From: Flavivirga algicola
Lineage (GTDB): Bacteria > Bacteroidota > Bacteroidia > Flavobacteriales > Flavobacteriaceae
DNA: 64,000 bases
Direction: 5' to 3'
Assembly: GCF_012910715.1 (NCBI RefSeq)
Contig: NZ_JABBHF010000014.1
Location: 53,358-117,357, forward strand
Every line of letters starts with the position of its first letter. The stretch's first letter is position 1. Below the pieces are notes generated by a model. That model was given only the letters and a program-made list of their open reading frames with translations. It made no database searches and was not told the DNA's origin. A program made the position numbers and the translations under genes. Below, piece after piece: positions 35,863 to 45,559 of the stretch.

Positions 35863-38667
35863 TTGAGACGATTCAATTTCTTGTTCTTAATACTGCTCTT
35901 TTGTGCCTATAGTTTTCTACATGCACAAGAACATCCACCTATTGAAATTTTTTCATCAAAAGATTATGGTGCCGAAACTCAAAATTGGTGCATTTCTCAA
36001 TCTGAAGAAAATTATATTTATGTAGCGAATAATAAAGGGTTACTTGAATTTAATGGTGCAAATTGGCAATTATATCTCTCTCCAAATGAAACCATCATTC
36101 GGTCTGTCAACGTTATAGATAACTTAATATATACGGGTTGTAATAGGGAGTTTGGTTTCTGGCAGAGAAATGAATTTGGGCTGCTATTTTATACATCGTT
36201 ATCAAAAAAATTAAAAATAGATTTTTTAGAAGATGAAGAATTCTGGAATATTATAAATATAGACGAATATATAGTATTTCAGTCTTTAAAGAGAATTTAT
36301 ATTTACAACAAAACAACCAATTCTTATAGTATTATTGACTCTGAAGCTATTATCTACAAAATATTTAAAGTTGACAAAACTATTTACTATCAAAAAACTA
36401 AAAACGGTGTCTATAAAATTGAAAATGGCAAGTCAATATTAGTTTCGAATCATGACATCCTTAAAGAAAATAGGCTCGTTAATATTTTTAAAGAAAAAGG
36501 CAAGCTTTTAATAGAAACAGAGAATAACGGGTTTTATATCTTAAACGGAGAAAACCTTTCCAAATGGAACATCGCTGCAAACGAAAGACTATCTGAAGTG
36601 AGTGTATTTCGTAGTATTCGGTTAAAAGACGACAGTTTTATTTTAGGAACCAGATCTAATGGTATATTACATCTAACGCCAGAAGGCACCATAGATTATA
36701 ATATAGATACCTTTCATGGGTTGAGCAATAATACGGTTCATTGGGTATTTGAAGATGCAGAAAATAATATATGGTTGGCCCTGGAAAATGGCATTAACTG
36801 TGTAAATATTAAATCTCCTTTTAGCATTTATACAGATGAAAAAGGTAAAATAGGAACGATATATGCATCTGCTGTTTTTAATGATAACCTATACTTAGGA
36901 ACCAATCAAGGGTTATTTTACAAGTCATTACAAGGGGCAGAGGATTTTAAACTTATTGAAAGTATTCAAGAAGCCGTTTGGTGTTTAACTATCGTAGACA
37001 ACACTTTGTTTTGTGGACACGATACAGGAACCTCAATTATAAATAATAATACTGTGACAAAAATTAGAGGTATTCAACAAGGTACCTGGAATATGAAACC
37101 TATAGATAGAACAGACTTATTATTACAAGGCAATTATGATGGGTTATATGTTATTGAGAAAGTCAACGGTAAATGGGTCTTAAGAAATAAAATAGAAGGG
37201 TTTGACCTTTCAAGTAAATTTTTTGAGACTTATAATAATCAAATCTTTGTTAGTCACGAATACAAAGGGGTTTTTAAAATTAATGTCGACAAGGGTTTTA
37301 CAAAAGTTTTAAACATTGAAAAAGATTCAGATATAGATAAAGAACTAAACTCTAGCATTATTAAATACAATAATGACTTATTATATATTTATAAAGAAGG
37401 TGTTTTAAAGTATAATACAGAAACTAAGAAATTTTTAAAAGACACTGTTCTAAGTACATTGTTTTCTAAAGAAGATTATACTTCTGGCAAGCTAGAGTTT
37501 AACAAAGAGACACATACCTTATGGTGTTTTTCTAAAAAGGACCTAAACTACATAGCCCCTAGTAAGTTAAGTAATGCTTCAAAGGTCAATAAAATCCCCT
37601 TTTCTAAGTCTTTGCCGCGAGGCTTAACAGGTTATGAAAACATAACACATCTTAATAATCAAAGATATTTAATAGGGACCTCGACAGGGTTTATTGTTTT
37701 GGATTTGGACAAGTTCTTTAACAAACCTTACAATATTTCAATTAATTCGATAACAAAACACAGTATTATAACAAGTCCAGAAATAATAGATAAAAACGCA
37801 TATGGAGTCTTTGAAAACAAGGACAACAATATGGAGTTCACGTTTAGCGTTGCCGAATATGAAAAATACCTCGATACAGAATATCAATACCAATTAGAAG
37901 GTCTGTATCCTAATTGGAGCGATTGGTCCCCTAAGTCTAACACATTATTCGAAAATTTACCTTATGGCGATTATATCTTTAATGTGAGAGCTAAAGTAGG
38001 TAATACCCTCACTAAAAATGTAGCTTCCTATAGTTTTAATATTGAAAGACCCTGGTACCTTTCAAAATTAATGATAACGGCATATGTCATTTTTGTTTTA
38101 CTATTTTCATTAATGATGCACAATATTTATAAACGCTATTATAGAAAACAAAGAGAAGCGTTATTACAAAAAACCAGACGGGAACTCGAATTAAAGGAAT
38201 TGGAAAACAGGCAACAGTTTATGCGTTTTAATAATGAAAAGCTAAGACAAGATATAGATAATAAAAACCGTGAACTTGGTATTTCAACAATGAGCTTAAT
38301 TAAAAAGAACCAGTTTCTGAATAGTGTCAAAAAAGAACTACAAAATGTTGATGATGTAAAAAGTATAAAACATGTTATTAAGATTATTGACCGAAATTTA
38401 AATAATACCGACGATTGGCATGTTTTTGAAGAAGCTTTTAATAATGCAGATAAAGACTTTCTAAAAAAGATAAAACAAATACACCCCTCCCTTACTTCAA
38501 ACGATCTTAGACTCTGTGCTTACCTAAGGCTCAATTTGTCTTCGAAAGAAATTGCTCCCCTACTTAACATTTCTGCTAGAAGCGTTGAAGTTAAGCGTTA
38601 CAGATTGCGAAAAAAAATGAATTTACCGCATGAATCGAGCTTAACAGACTATATTTTGGAAATATAG
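35863..38667 (+). CDS. SusR-like PUL sensor/regulator: beta-propeller, Y_Y_Y domain, membrane helix and LuxR-type HTH
   Basis: 934 residues starting at TTG (35863): an in-frame stop lies 9 bases upstream and no ATG precedes the signal peptide (ending LHAQ, about 22). Residues about 25-620 are repeats of a periplasmic propeller (NIWLALENGINCVN-like blades). A Y_Y_Y domain (about 640-730), a membrane helix (about 735-757) and a coiled coil (about 760-830) follow. The C-terminal LuxR-type helix-turn-helix is at about 870-934 (LSSKEIAPLLNISARSVEVKRYRLRKKM). There is no kinase or receiver domain. Such proteins bind glycan fragments in the periplasm and switch on the adjacent PUL directly from the membrane. 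The next gene is susC. Confidence 0.9.
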   Translation: MRRFNFLFLILLFCAYSFLHAQEHPPIEIFSSKDYGAETQNWCISQSEENYIYVANNKGLLEFNGANWQLYLSPNETIIRSVNVIDNLIYTGCNREFGFWQRNEFGLLFYTSLSKKLKIDFLEDEEFWNIINIDEYIVFQSLKRIYIYNKTTNSYSIIDSEAIIYKIFKVDKTIYYQKTKNGVYKIENGKSILVSNHDILKENRLVNIFKEKGKLLIETENNGFYILNGENLSKWNIAANERLSEVSVFRSIRLKDDSFILGTRSNGILHLTPEGTIDYNIDTFHGLSNNTVHWVFEDAENNIWLALENGINCVNIKSPFSIYTDEKGKIGTIYASAVFNDNLYLGTNQGLFYKSLQGAEDFKLIESIQEAVWCLTIVDNTLFCGHDTGTSIINNNTVTKIRGIQQGTWNMKPIDRTDLLLQGNYDGLYVIEKVNGKWVLRNKIEGFDLSSKFFETYNNQIFVSHEYKGVFKINVDKGFTKVLNIEKDSDIDKELNSSIIKYNNDLLYIYKEGVLKYNTETKKFLKDTVLSTLFSKEDYTSGKLEFNKETHTLWCFSKKDLNYIAPSKLSNASKVNKIPFSKSLPRGLTGYENITHLNNQRYLIGTSTGFIVLDLDKFFNKPYNISINSITKHSIITSPEIIDKNAYGVFENKDNNMEFTFSVAEYEKYLDTEYQYQLEGLYPNWSDWSPKSNTLFENLPYGDYIFNVRAKVGNTLTKNVASYSFNIERPWYLSKLMITAYVIFVLLFSLMMHNIYKRYYRKQREALLQKTRRELELKELENRQQFMRFNNEKLRQDIDNKNRELGISTMSLIKKNQFLNSVKKELQNVDDVKSIKHVIKIIDRNLNNTDDWHVFEEAFNNADKDFLKKIKQIHPSLTSNDLRLCAYLRLNLSSKEIAPLLNISARSVEVKRYRLRKKMNLPHESSLTDYILEI

Positions 38668-38700
38668 CCATACAACATCTCATTTTTTTGCCTATACATT

Positions 38701-38732
38701 ACCACAACATCGATGTATTTTCGTACCTTTAG
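38701..38732 (+). promoter_or_regulatory. Candidate operator and promoter of the PUL (susC)
   Basis: ACCACAACATCGATG (38701-38715) is followed by TACCTTTAG (38724-38732), close to the -7 consensus. The same elements, ACCACAACA and ATCGATG, recur upstream of the T9SS binding-module gene at 60981-61009. The leader to the susC ATG is about 180 bases and contains no ORF. Confidence 0.4.
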
Positions 38733-38919
38733 ATAACTGGCTTACAAAAATAATTTCTTACTAAAAGCCAGTAAACAATGAAGTTTTAGCATTAAAGCAT
38801 CGTTTTTTTTGCCATGTATGCTTTTTGTTGGGGTTTAAAATAAGGATTCAATAAAGTCTATAGCTAATTTTACATAACTCAGAACTAAACTTAAAAATAA
38901 ACTTAAAAACTAAATCAAA

Positions 38920-41900
38920 ATGAAACACACGCTGTTTAAAATTCTAACATTGTTCTTCATTGCATACTCAAGTGCGCAGAATTTAGATGTTAGTGGAACC
39001 GTTCAAGACGGTACAGGTTTTCCGATTCCCGGAGCCAATGTAATCGTGAAAAATACTAGCAAAGGTGCTGTAACAGATTTTGATGGCAACTTTACCATAG
39101 CCAATATAGAAATTGGCTCGACACTTATATTTAGTTATGTAGGCTATATAACTCAAGAAGTTATTGTAACCGATAACAAAAAATTAACCGTGCAATTAGC
39201 AGAAGATTTAGCAACTTTAGAAGAAGTTGTCGTAATTGGTTATGGCACCCAAACCAAAAAGGAAATTACTGGGGCTGTTAGCGTAGTTTCGAGTGAAACT
39301 ATCGAGGAATTAAAGCCAACACGAATCGAACAGGCTATTCAGGGGCAGGTTCCAGGAGTTAACATTACATCACAATCTGGTTCGCCTGGTGGAAACATCA
39401 CAATTCAAATTCGAGGGATCTCAACAAATGGAGATACCAGACCATTAATTTTAGTAGATGGCAATGTTATTGAAGACCTAAGTGTTATTAATCCGTCCGA
39501 TATTGAATCTTTAAACATAATAAAAGATGCCACAGCTGGTATTTATGGGGTTAGGGCAGCTAATGGAGTGGTTCTAATCACTACAAAGACTGGTCGTAAA
39601 AATATGCCTTTAACTTTTGAATACAACGCATATGCTGGCTTTCAACAAACAACGAGAAAAATTCCCGTTCTAAACGCTACAGAATACGCTGTACTAACCA
39701 ACGAAGCTTTTGCAGCAGGTGGCGAGACACCGCCTTTTAACGATTTAACAACAGTAGGTGTTGGAACAGATTGGCAAGACGAAGTTTTTGAAAATGCACC
39801 GATACAAAACCATAGTATCATTATACGAGGAGGTACCGAAAAATCTGGATACTCCTATAGTGGGTCTTTTTTAACCCAAGATGGTATTGTGGGTGGTAGT
39901 AAATCTAATTTCACACGTTTCACAAATAAAGTAAACTACAATGTAGACATACTGGATAACTTAAAAGTTATTTCTGGTCTTCTATTAACAAGGAGCAATA
40001 AAAGAAACTTGAGCGAAAATGCATTAGGCTCGGTACTTTTTAACGCCCTAAATATGGCTCCCACGCTATCAGTAAGAGACGAAAACGGAAATTTTACTCT
40101 GGCAGAAGGTCTGGGTAATGAGGTAATAAATCCAATTGCCCAAACAGCCGATAGTTATAATAGAACAAAAATTATGAGGCTTAGTGGTAATGCTGGGCTT
40201 GTTTATAATTTCTTAGATCATTTTATAGCGCAAACAAATATTCAAGCCAATTATTCTGAGGTAAGAAGTCATGTGTTTAGGCCTATTGTTAACTATGGAA
40301 GTGGAAAAGTATTCAATATAGACAGAAGCGAGGTTACAGAGGGCTTGAATTATTTTAGAGACTACACCTTTGATGCTTTTCTTAAATATGAAAACTTAAT
40401 TGATGATACACATAATATCAAGCTTCTTTTGGGAACTTCAATATTTCAAACAACTGGGGTCTTTACAGGAAAAAAAGGCTTTGATATTATAGATAATAAT
40501 GTTTTAAATGCCAATATAGATAATGCTTCAGATGTAATTGATGTTAACCAAGGCCTAGGATTCGATCCTAGATTTGACTCCAGGCTGCTATCTTACTTTG
40601 GAAGGGTGCAATACGATTATAAAAGCAAATATTTGTTTTCTGCCGTAATACGACGAGATGGTTCTACAAATTTTGGACCTAAAAACAAGTTTGGATATTT
40701 TCCTTCAGGATCTATAGGTTGGGTTGCTTCAGAAGAAGACTTCTTATTGGACAATAGTTTTATCAATTTCTTAAAGCTTAGAGCATCATACGGTATCCTT
40801 GGAAACGATAGGATTCCTAGTTTCGGTTTTATATCCTTACTTGACGGAGAAGGTACATACGTATTGGATAACCAATTAGCATTTGGTTCTGCTTTGGGAG
40901 CAATATCGAACCCAGAAATACGATGGGAAAAACAAAAGGCCTTCGATATAGGTGTAGACATGAGATTGTGGGACAACAAAATCAATATTACGGCCGATTA
41001 TTTCAAAAGGCGTACAGAAGACTTACTGGTAATTCCTCAAGTATCTGGTATTCTTGGAGCTGCAGCTCCTGGCTCGTCACCACCCATTATTAATGCGGGA
41101 ATTGTAGAAAATAAAGGATTTGAGTTTGCTATTGGTTATGCAGATTCTTCAGGCGAAGATTTCAATTTTAATGTAAACTACAATTTTACCGTACTCGATA
41201 ACGAGGTTATTTCTGTAAGTGCAGAAGGGGACTTTTTAACTGGAGGTTCTTTTGGTGTCGGACAAGATCCGCCACTTAGAATGGAGGCTGGTTTCCCAAT
41301 AGGGTATTACAGAGGCTTTAAAACCAATGGTATTTTTCAAAACCAGTCTGAGGTCGATAGCGAACCAACCATTAACGATAGAGTACAACCTGGAGATATA
41401 AGGTTTGTTGATATTAATAATGATGGTGTTATTGATGATGATGACAAGACCGATATAGGAAATCCATTTGCAGATGCTACAATGGGTCTCAATTTATCAA
41501 TGGATTATAAGAATTTTGATTTCACCGCTTATGCTTTTGCTTCTATAGGCAACGATATAGTTCGTAATTATGAAAGAAATCAAAACCTAACAAATAGGCC
41601 AAGATACTTTTTAGATAGGTGGACTGGTGAAGGCACAAGCAATGTCTCACCAAGAGCTACTATAGGAGCCAATTCTAACGGACTGTTTTCAGACTATTTC
41701 GTAGAAGATGGGTCTTTTGTAAGATTACAGAACATTCAATTAGGGTATACATTTCCTAGGACTTCAGACGATTCAAAGGTAGAGAAGTTCAGATTGTATG
41801 TTTCTGCAAACAACCTCTTTACCCTTACAGAGTATAGAGGCTACGATCCAACAGCTTCAACAGGAGCACCTGTAGGAGGAGGTATAGACCCTGGATTTTA

Positions 41901-41946
41901 TCCGAATGCAAAAACGTTTTTGCTAGGTGTTAATTTAAAATTTTAA
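38920..41946 (+). CDS. susC: SusC/RagA-family TonB-dependent outer-membrane transporter
   Basis: 1008 residues with a signal peptide ending SSAQ (about 20). A CarboxypepD_reg-like domain (about 22-100: VSGTVQDGTGFPIPGANV, FDGNFTIANIEIGSTLIFSYVGY) precedes the TonB box region and plug (about 105-225: VVVIGYGTQTKKEITGAVS, IQIRGIS, PLILVDG). The 22-stranded barrel ends in the aromatic terminus LGVNLKF. It imports oligosaccharides bound by its SusD partner, using TonB energy. It is the first structural gene of the PUL, with susD 10 bases downstream. The substrate is inferred from the neighbouring glucanases to be a beta-1,3-glucan. Confidence 0.96.
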   Translation: MKHTLFKILTLFFIAYSSAQNLDVSGTVQDGTGFPIPGANVIVKNTSKGAVTDFDGNFTIANIEIGSTLIFSYVGYITQEVIVTDNKKLTVQLAEDLATLEEVVVIGYGTQTKKEITGAVSVVSSETIEELKPTRIEQAIQGQVPGVNITSQSGSPGGNITIQIRGISTNGDTRPLILVDGNVIEDLSVINPSDIESLNIIKDATAGIYGVRAANGVVLITTKTGRKNMPLTFEYNAYAGFQQTTRKIPVLNATEYAVLTNEAFAAGGETPPFNDLTTVGVGTDWQDEVFENAPIQNHSIIIRGGTEKSGYSYSGSFLTQDGIVGGSKSNFTRFTNKVNYNVDILDNLKVISGLLLTRSNKRNLSENALGSVLFNALNMAPTLSVRDENGNFTLAEGLGNEVINPIAQTADSYNRTKIMRLSGNAGLVYNFLDHFIAQTNIQANYSEVRSHVFRPIVNYGSGKVFNIDRSEVTEGLNYFRDYTFDAFLKYENLIDDTHNIKLLLGTSIFQTTGVFTGKKGFDIIDNNVLNANIDNASDVIDVNQGLGFDPRFDSRLLSYFGRVQYDYKSKYLFSAVIRRDGSTNFGPKNKFGYFPSGSIGWVASEEDFLLDNSFINFLKLRASYGILGNDRIPSFGFISLLDGEGTYVLDNQLAFGSALGAISNPEIRWEKQKAFDIGVDMRLWDNKINITADYFKRRTEDLLVIPQVSGILGAAAPGSSPPIINAGIVENKGFEFAIGYADSSGEDFNFNVNYNFTVLDNEVISVSAEGDFLTGGSFGVGQDPPLRMEAGFPIGYYRGFKTNGIFQNQSEVDSEPTINDRVQPGDIRFVDINNDGVIDDDDKTDIGNPFADATMGLNLSMDYKNFDFTAYAFASIGNDIVRNYERNQNLTNRPRYFLDRWTGEGTSNVSPRATIGANSNGLFSDYFVEDGSFVRLQNIQLGYTFPRTSDDSKVEKFRLYVSANNLFTLTEYRGYDPTASTGAPVGGGIDPGFYPNAKTFLLGVNLKF

Positions 41947-41956
41947 TGTACGAGAT

Positions 41957-43414
41957 ATGAAAAAGCTTAAAACTAAAAATATATTACTGATTGCTCTTGT
42001 CTTAATATTGTCATGTAGTGACGACTTTGTAGAAGTAGCATCACAGTCTGAAAACTCAGAAGAATTTTTTAATTCAGAAGCAGATTATCAAGCTGCATTA
42101 ATTGCAGCTTACGATGGGTTACAGTCAACATACGTTAATGTTATGCTTGGAGAAATAGCTTCCGACAATACGCTTTGTGGTGGAGAAAGTGCCACCGACG
42201 TTATTGGATTTCAGGAAATAGACGATATGGTGCATACGCCAGTTAATGCCAACCTAAGAGATATATGGAGCTGGATGTATGGTGCTGTTAACAGGGCTAA
42301 TTTTATTCTGGAGTTTCAGGATAAAATAGACTTTCCAAATAAAAATAACATCTTAGGGCAAACACGTTTTTTAAGAGCCTATTACAATTTCGAATTGGTA
42401 AAATGGTTTGGAGACATTCCTCTTTCTGTAGACAAACGAATTCAATTTGGTGAACAATTTAGTATTGAACGAACACCGAAAGCAGATGTTTATTCATTAA
42501 TTGAACAAGATTTAATCTTTGCAGCAGCAAACCTACCTTATACACAAAATCAAGTGGGTAGAGTTACAAAAGGAGCAGCACAAGCTCTTTTAGGCAAAGC
42601 ATATCTCTTCCAAGACAAATTTACAGAGGCAGCAACAGTACTGGAAGATGTTATTAATAATGGTCCTTACGATTTACTAACAGATTACAGTACCATGTTT
42701 GAAAACGATAACGAAAACAATATAGAATCTGTTTTCGAAGTACAATATACCGATGAAGAAGGTGCAGGTTTTGAATGTTTACAATGTAGTGAAGGTAATG
42801 TGGCCGTTGGGTTTAATGGTATTCGTAATTACAATGGCCCTGTATTCGAATCGGGTTTTAGTTTTAATGTGCCTACTCAAGAAGTTGTAGACGAGTTTGA
42901 AACAGGCGATATTAGATTAGAAACTGCTATTCTGGATATAGATGCCTGGGCTGTTGCCAATAGCGCAACCTTTGTAACAGGTTTTGAACATACGGGCTAC
43001 TATAACAGAAAGTACATTGCCCGTCAAGGAGACGCTAATACTGGGGATGCAAATCTTACTAATCCTAACAACTATAGAGCGATTCGTTTTGCAGATGTGC
43101 TGCTAATGGCTGCCGAAGCTTTAAACAGAGGGGGTGTTAGCGATACCAGAGCGCAAGCATATCTTAACAGGGTGCGTACCAGAGCTATGCTGCCCGATGT
43201 AACATCAACAGGTGTCGATTTAACGAATGCTATTTATCACGAACGTCGAGTAGAACTTGTTGGGGAGGGACACCATTTCTTCGATTTGGTTAGAACTGGA
43301 CGAGCAGCACAAGAAATTGACGGCTTTGTTGCCGGAAAACATGAAGTGTTTCCAATCCCTTCTATAGAAATTCAACTAGCAGGAAATATATGGGCACAAA
43401 ACCCAGGATACTAA
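41957..43414 (+). CDS. susD: SusD/RagB-family glycan-binding lipoprotein
   Basis: 485 residues, lipobox at Cys20 (LILSC) followed by acidic residues (SDDF), the pattern of surface-exported lipoproteins in Bacteroidota. Family signatures are visible: the N-terminal SusD-like half with WSWMYGAVNRANFILEF, the TPR part with RFLRAYYNFELVKWFGDIPL, and the C-terminal RagB half with NYRAIRFADVLLMAAEALNR and ERRVELVGEGHHFFDLVR. It forms the lid of the SusC channel and captures oligosaccharides at the surface. Confidence 0.96.
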   Translation: MKKLKTKNILLIALVLILSCSDDFVEVASQSENSEEFFNSEADYQAALIAAYDGLQSTYVNVMLGEIASDNTLCGGESATDVIGFQEIDDMVHTPVNANLRDIWSWMYGAVNRANFILEFQDKIDFPNKNNILGQTRFLRAYYNFELVKWFGDIPLSVDKRIQFGEQFSIERTPKADVYSLIEQDLIFAAANLPYTQNQVGRVTKGAAQALLGKAYLFQDKFTEAATVLEDVINNGPYDLLTDYSTMFENDNENNIESVFEVQYTDEEGAGFECLQCSEGNVAVGFNGIRNYNGPVFESGFSFNVPTQEVVDEFETGDIRLETAILDIDAWAVANSATFVTGFEHTGYYNRKYIARQGDANTGDANLTNPNNYRAIRFADVLLMAAEALNRGGVSDTRAQAYLNRVRTRAMLPDVTSTGVDLTNAIYHERRVELVGEGHHFFDLVRTGRAAQEIDGFVAGKHEVFPIPSIEIQLAGNIWAQNPGY

Positions 43415-43430
43415 AATAAAAATTGAACAT

Positions 43431-45455
43431 ATGAAAGCATTAAAATATATATTAAGTCTTACTTTGGTATTCTTTATTAGTTGTGCCGAAGACGATAATG
43501 ATTTAAGCTTTATTGAAAGTATAGCAGCACCAGCAAATGTTTCTGCTCTTTTTCAAATAAGTCAGGATAATAGCGGATTGGTTAATATTACACCCAATTC
43601 AGAAGGAGCCGTTTCCTATAACGTCACATTTGGTGATGATACGGCAGAACCCGTTAATGTAAAACAGGGCGATAATATTGACCATACCTATAGCGAAGGC
43701 ACTTATACGGTAACCATAGAAGCCGTAGGTCTTACAGACTTGAAAACTGTTGCAACACAACAACTGGTGGTGTCATTTAGAGCGCCAGAAAACTTGGAGA
43801 TAACTGCCGCAATAAACCCTTCAAACCCATTTATAGTTGATGTCTCTGCCACTGCCGATTTTGCAGCTTCATTCCAGGTGTTTTTTGATACTTCTAACAT
43901 AGATGAAGAACCAACACCTTTAGCAATAGACGAAACCGTAAGTTTTGAGTACCCTAGTGTAGGTGATTATACAATTAAAGTAGTGGCTTTAAGTGGTGGT
44001 ACAGAAACTGTAGAAACAACACAAGTCGTTACTATTAGTAAACCTACAGAACTACCTATTGACTTTGAGATTTTTGATAACACTGTTTTAGGAGATTTTG
44101 GAGGCGCAACCATAGCGGTTGTAGATAATCCACAAGTAGACGCTGTTAACGGTTCTGCAAAAGTAGCTCAAATTATAAAAGGCGCTGGCGAAACATGGGC
44201 AGGAAATGTTATAACAATGTCTACACCTATTGATTTAAGTACAAAACAACTTATTAAAATGAATGTTTGGTCTCCAAGAGCTGGAGGAAAAATGACTTTA
44301 AAACTTGAAAATCTTTCCGATCAGAATATTTTCTTTGAAAAAGAAATCACAACAGTTGGTAATAGTGACTGGGAAGAAGTTGTTTTTGATGTGAGCGATA
44401 TTGATCTCTCCCAAGAGTATCAAAAAATTGTGTTGTTCTTTGATTTTGGAATGATGGGGGATGGTAGTTCAGACTGGACCTTCTTTATAGATAACATCAA
44501 ACAGGAAGTGCCTCCTGTAAGTGGTGGAGGCAACAATGTAACTCCAATTAATTTTGAAACACCTTTTGAGCTAAGCTCGTTTGACGGTGGTGGTATCTCG
44601 TTAATAGCCAACCCAGATACCAACGGAAATCCATCAAGTACAGTGGCCGAAATGATAAAAGGCGCTGGACAAGTATGGGCAGGTTCTAAAATAACCGTTC
44701 CAACGCCATTCAATTTTGATAACTCAACAACGGTAACCATAAAAGTTTGGTCGCCAAGAGCAGGCTTAAACCTATTGGCAAAATTTGAAGATAATGTACC
44801 TTGGCCAGATGTAACGGCTACTGCTGAGATTACGGCAACCACGACTGTTGCAAACCAATGGGAAGATTTAACCTTTGATTTTACAGGGATTGATACTTCA
44901 ATAGATTGGTACAATCTGGTATTGATCATGGACAATGGAGCAGCAGGTGATGGATCTGCAAACTATACCATTTACCTAGATGATATTTCTACAGATCCTG
45001 TACTGGATTTCGAACCGAAATTCACATTAAGTAGCTTTGATGGTGGTGGCATTTCGGTTATAGCCAATCCAGATACCAATGGCAACCCATCCAATATGGT
45101 GGCCGAAATGATAAAAGGTGCTGGCGAAGTATGGGCAGGTTCCAAAATAACAGCCCCTAAACCGTTTTCTTTTGATGGTGGTACAACATTGACCATTAAA
45201 GTTTGGTCACCAAGAGCAGGATTAAATCTTCTGGCAAAATTTGAAGACGACGTTCCTTGGCCAGATGTAACGGCAACAGCAGAAATTACTGCGACCACGA
45301 CTGTTGCAAGCCAATGGGAAGATTTAACCTTTGATTTTGCAGGCATAGACACTTCAATAGATTGGTACAATCTGGTATTGATCATGGACAATGGGGCAGC
45401 AGGTGACGGATCATCTAACTACACCATTTATTTAGATGACATTGATATAAATTAA
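43431..45455 (+). CDS. Modular surface glycan-binding lipoprotein (PKD-like domains plus three related beta-sandwich modules)
   Basis: 674 residues, lipobox at Cys18 (FISC) followed by AEDD, a surface-export pattern. Two PKD-like domains occupy about 33-205 (VSYNVTFGDDTAEP, HTYSEGTYTVTIEA; DYTIKVVALSGG). Three homologous modules follow at about 210-358, 373-522 and 525-674. The last two are nearly identical in protein and closely similar in DNA (SSFDGGGIS, NPDTNGNPS, IKGAG.VWAGSKI, KVWSPRAGLNLLAKFEDDVPWPDVTA, NGAAGDGS.NYTIYLDDI). The position after susD identifies it as the SGBP of the locus. The modules resemble CBM-type jelly rolls of CBM4/9 style but no CAZy family can be assigned by eye. 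Confidence 0.85.
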   Translation: MKALKYILSLTLVFFISCAEDDNDLSFIESIAAPANVSALFQISQDNSGLVNITPNSEGAVSYNVTFGDDTAEPVNVKQGDNIDHTYSEGTYTVTIEAVGLTDLKTVATQQLVVSFRAPENLEITAAINPSNPFIVDVSATADFAASFQVFFDTSNIDEEPTPLAIDETVSFEYPSVGDYTIKVVALSGGTETVETTQVVTISKPTELPIDFEIFDNTVLGDFGGATIAVVDNPQVDAVNGSAKVAQIIKGAGETWAGNVITMSTPIDLSTKQLIKMNVWSPRAGGKMTLKLENLSDQNIFFEKEITTVGNSDWEEVVFDVSDIDLSQEYQKIVLFFDFGMMGDGSSDWTFFIDNIKQEVPPVSGGGNNVTPINFETPFELSSFDGGGISLIANPDTNGNPSSTVAEMIKGAGQVWAGSKITVPTPFNFDNSTTVTIKVWSPRAGLNLLAKFEDNVPWPDVTATAEITATTTVANQWEDLTFDFTGIDTSIDWYNLVLIMDNGAAGDGSANYTIYLDDISTDPVLDFEPKFTLSSFDGGGISVIANPDTNGNPSNMVAEMIKGAGEVWAGSKITAPKPFSFDGGTTLTIKVWSPRAGLNLLAKFEDDVPWPDVTATAEITATTTVASQWEDLTFDFAGIDTSIDWYNLVLIMDNGAAGDGSSNYTIYLDDIDIN

Positions 45456-45559
45456 AAAAAGAGGAAACATGAAATGAGCCATAACAATTCTTGATACCAA
45501 ACCGAGATGTTTAATGGCGAATTACATCTGACTAATAAAAAACAATAAAATTTAAACAG

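Noticed and set aside
44420..45391. Two long minus-strand ORFs (171 and 139 codons) of similar sequence within the SGBP gene
   Set aside because: They are antisense shadows of the near-identical module copies; their similarity to each other just reflects the duplicated coding strand.
44550..45455. Tandem repeat that could be mistaken for a repeat array or CRISPR
   Set aside because: The repeat unit is about 450 bases, in frame, and codes for a protein domain; no short repeats with spacers are present.
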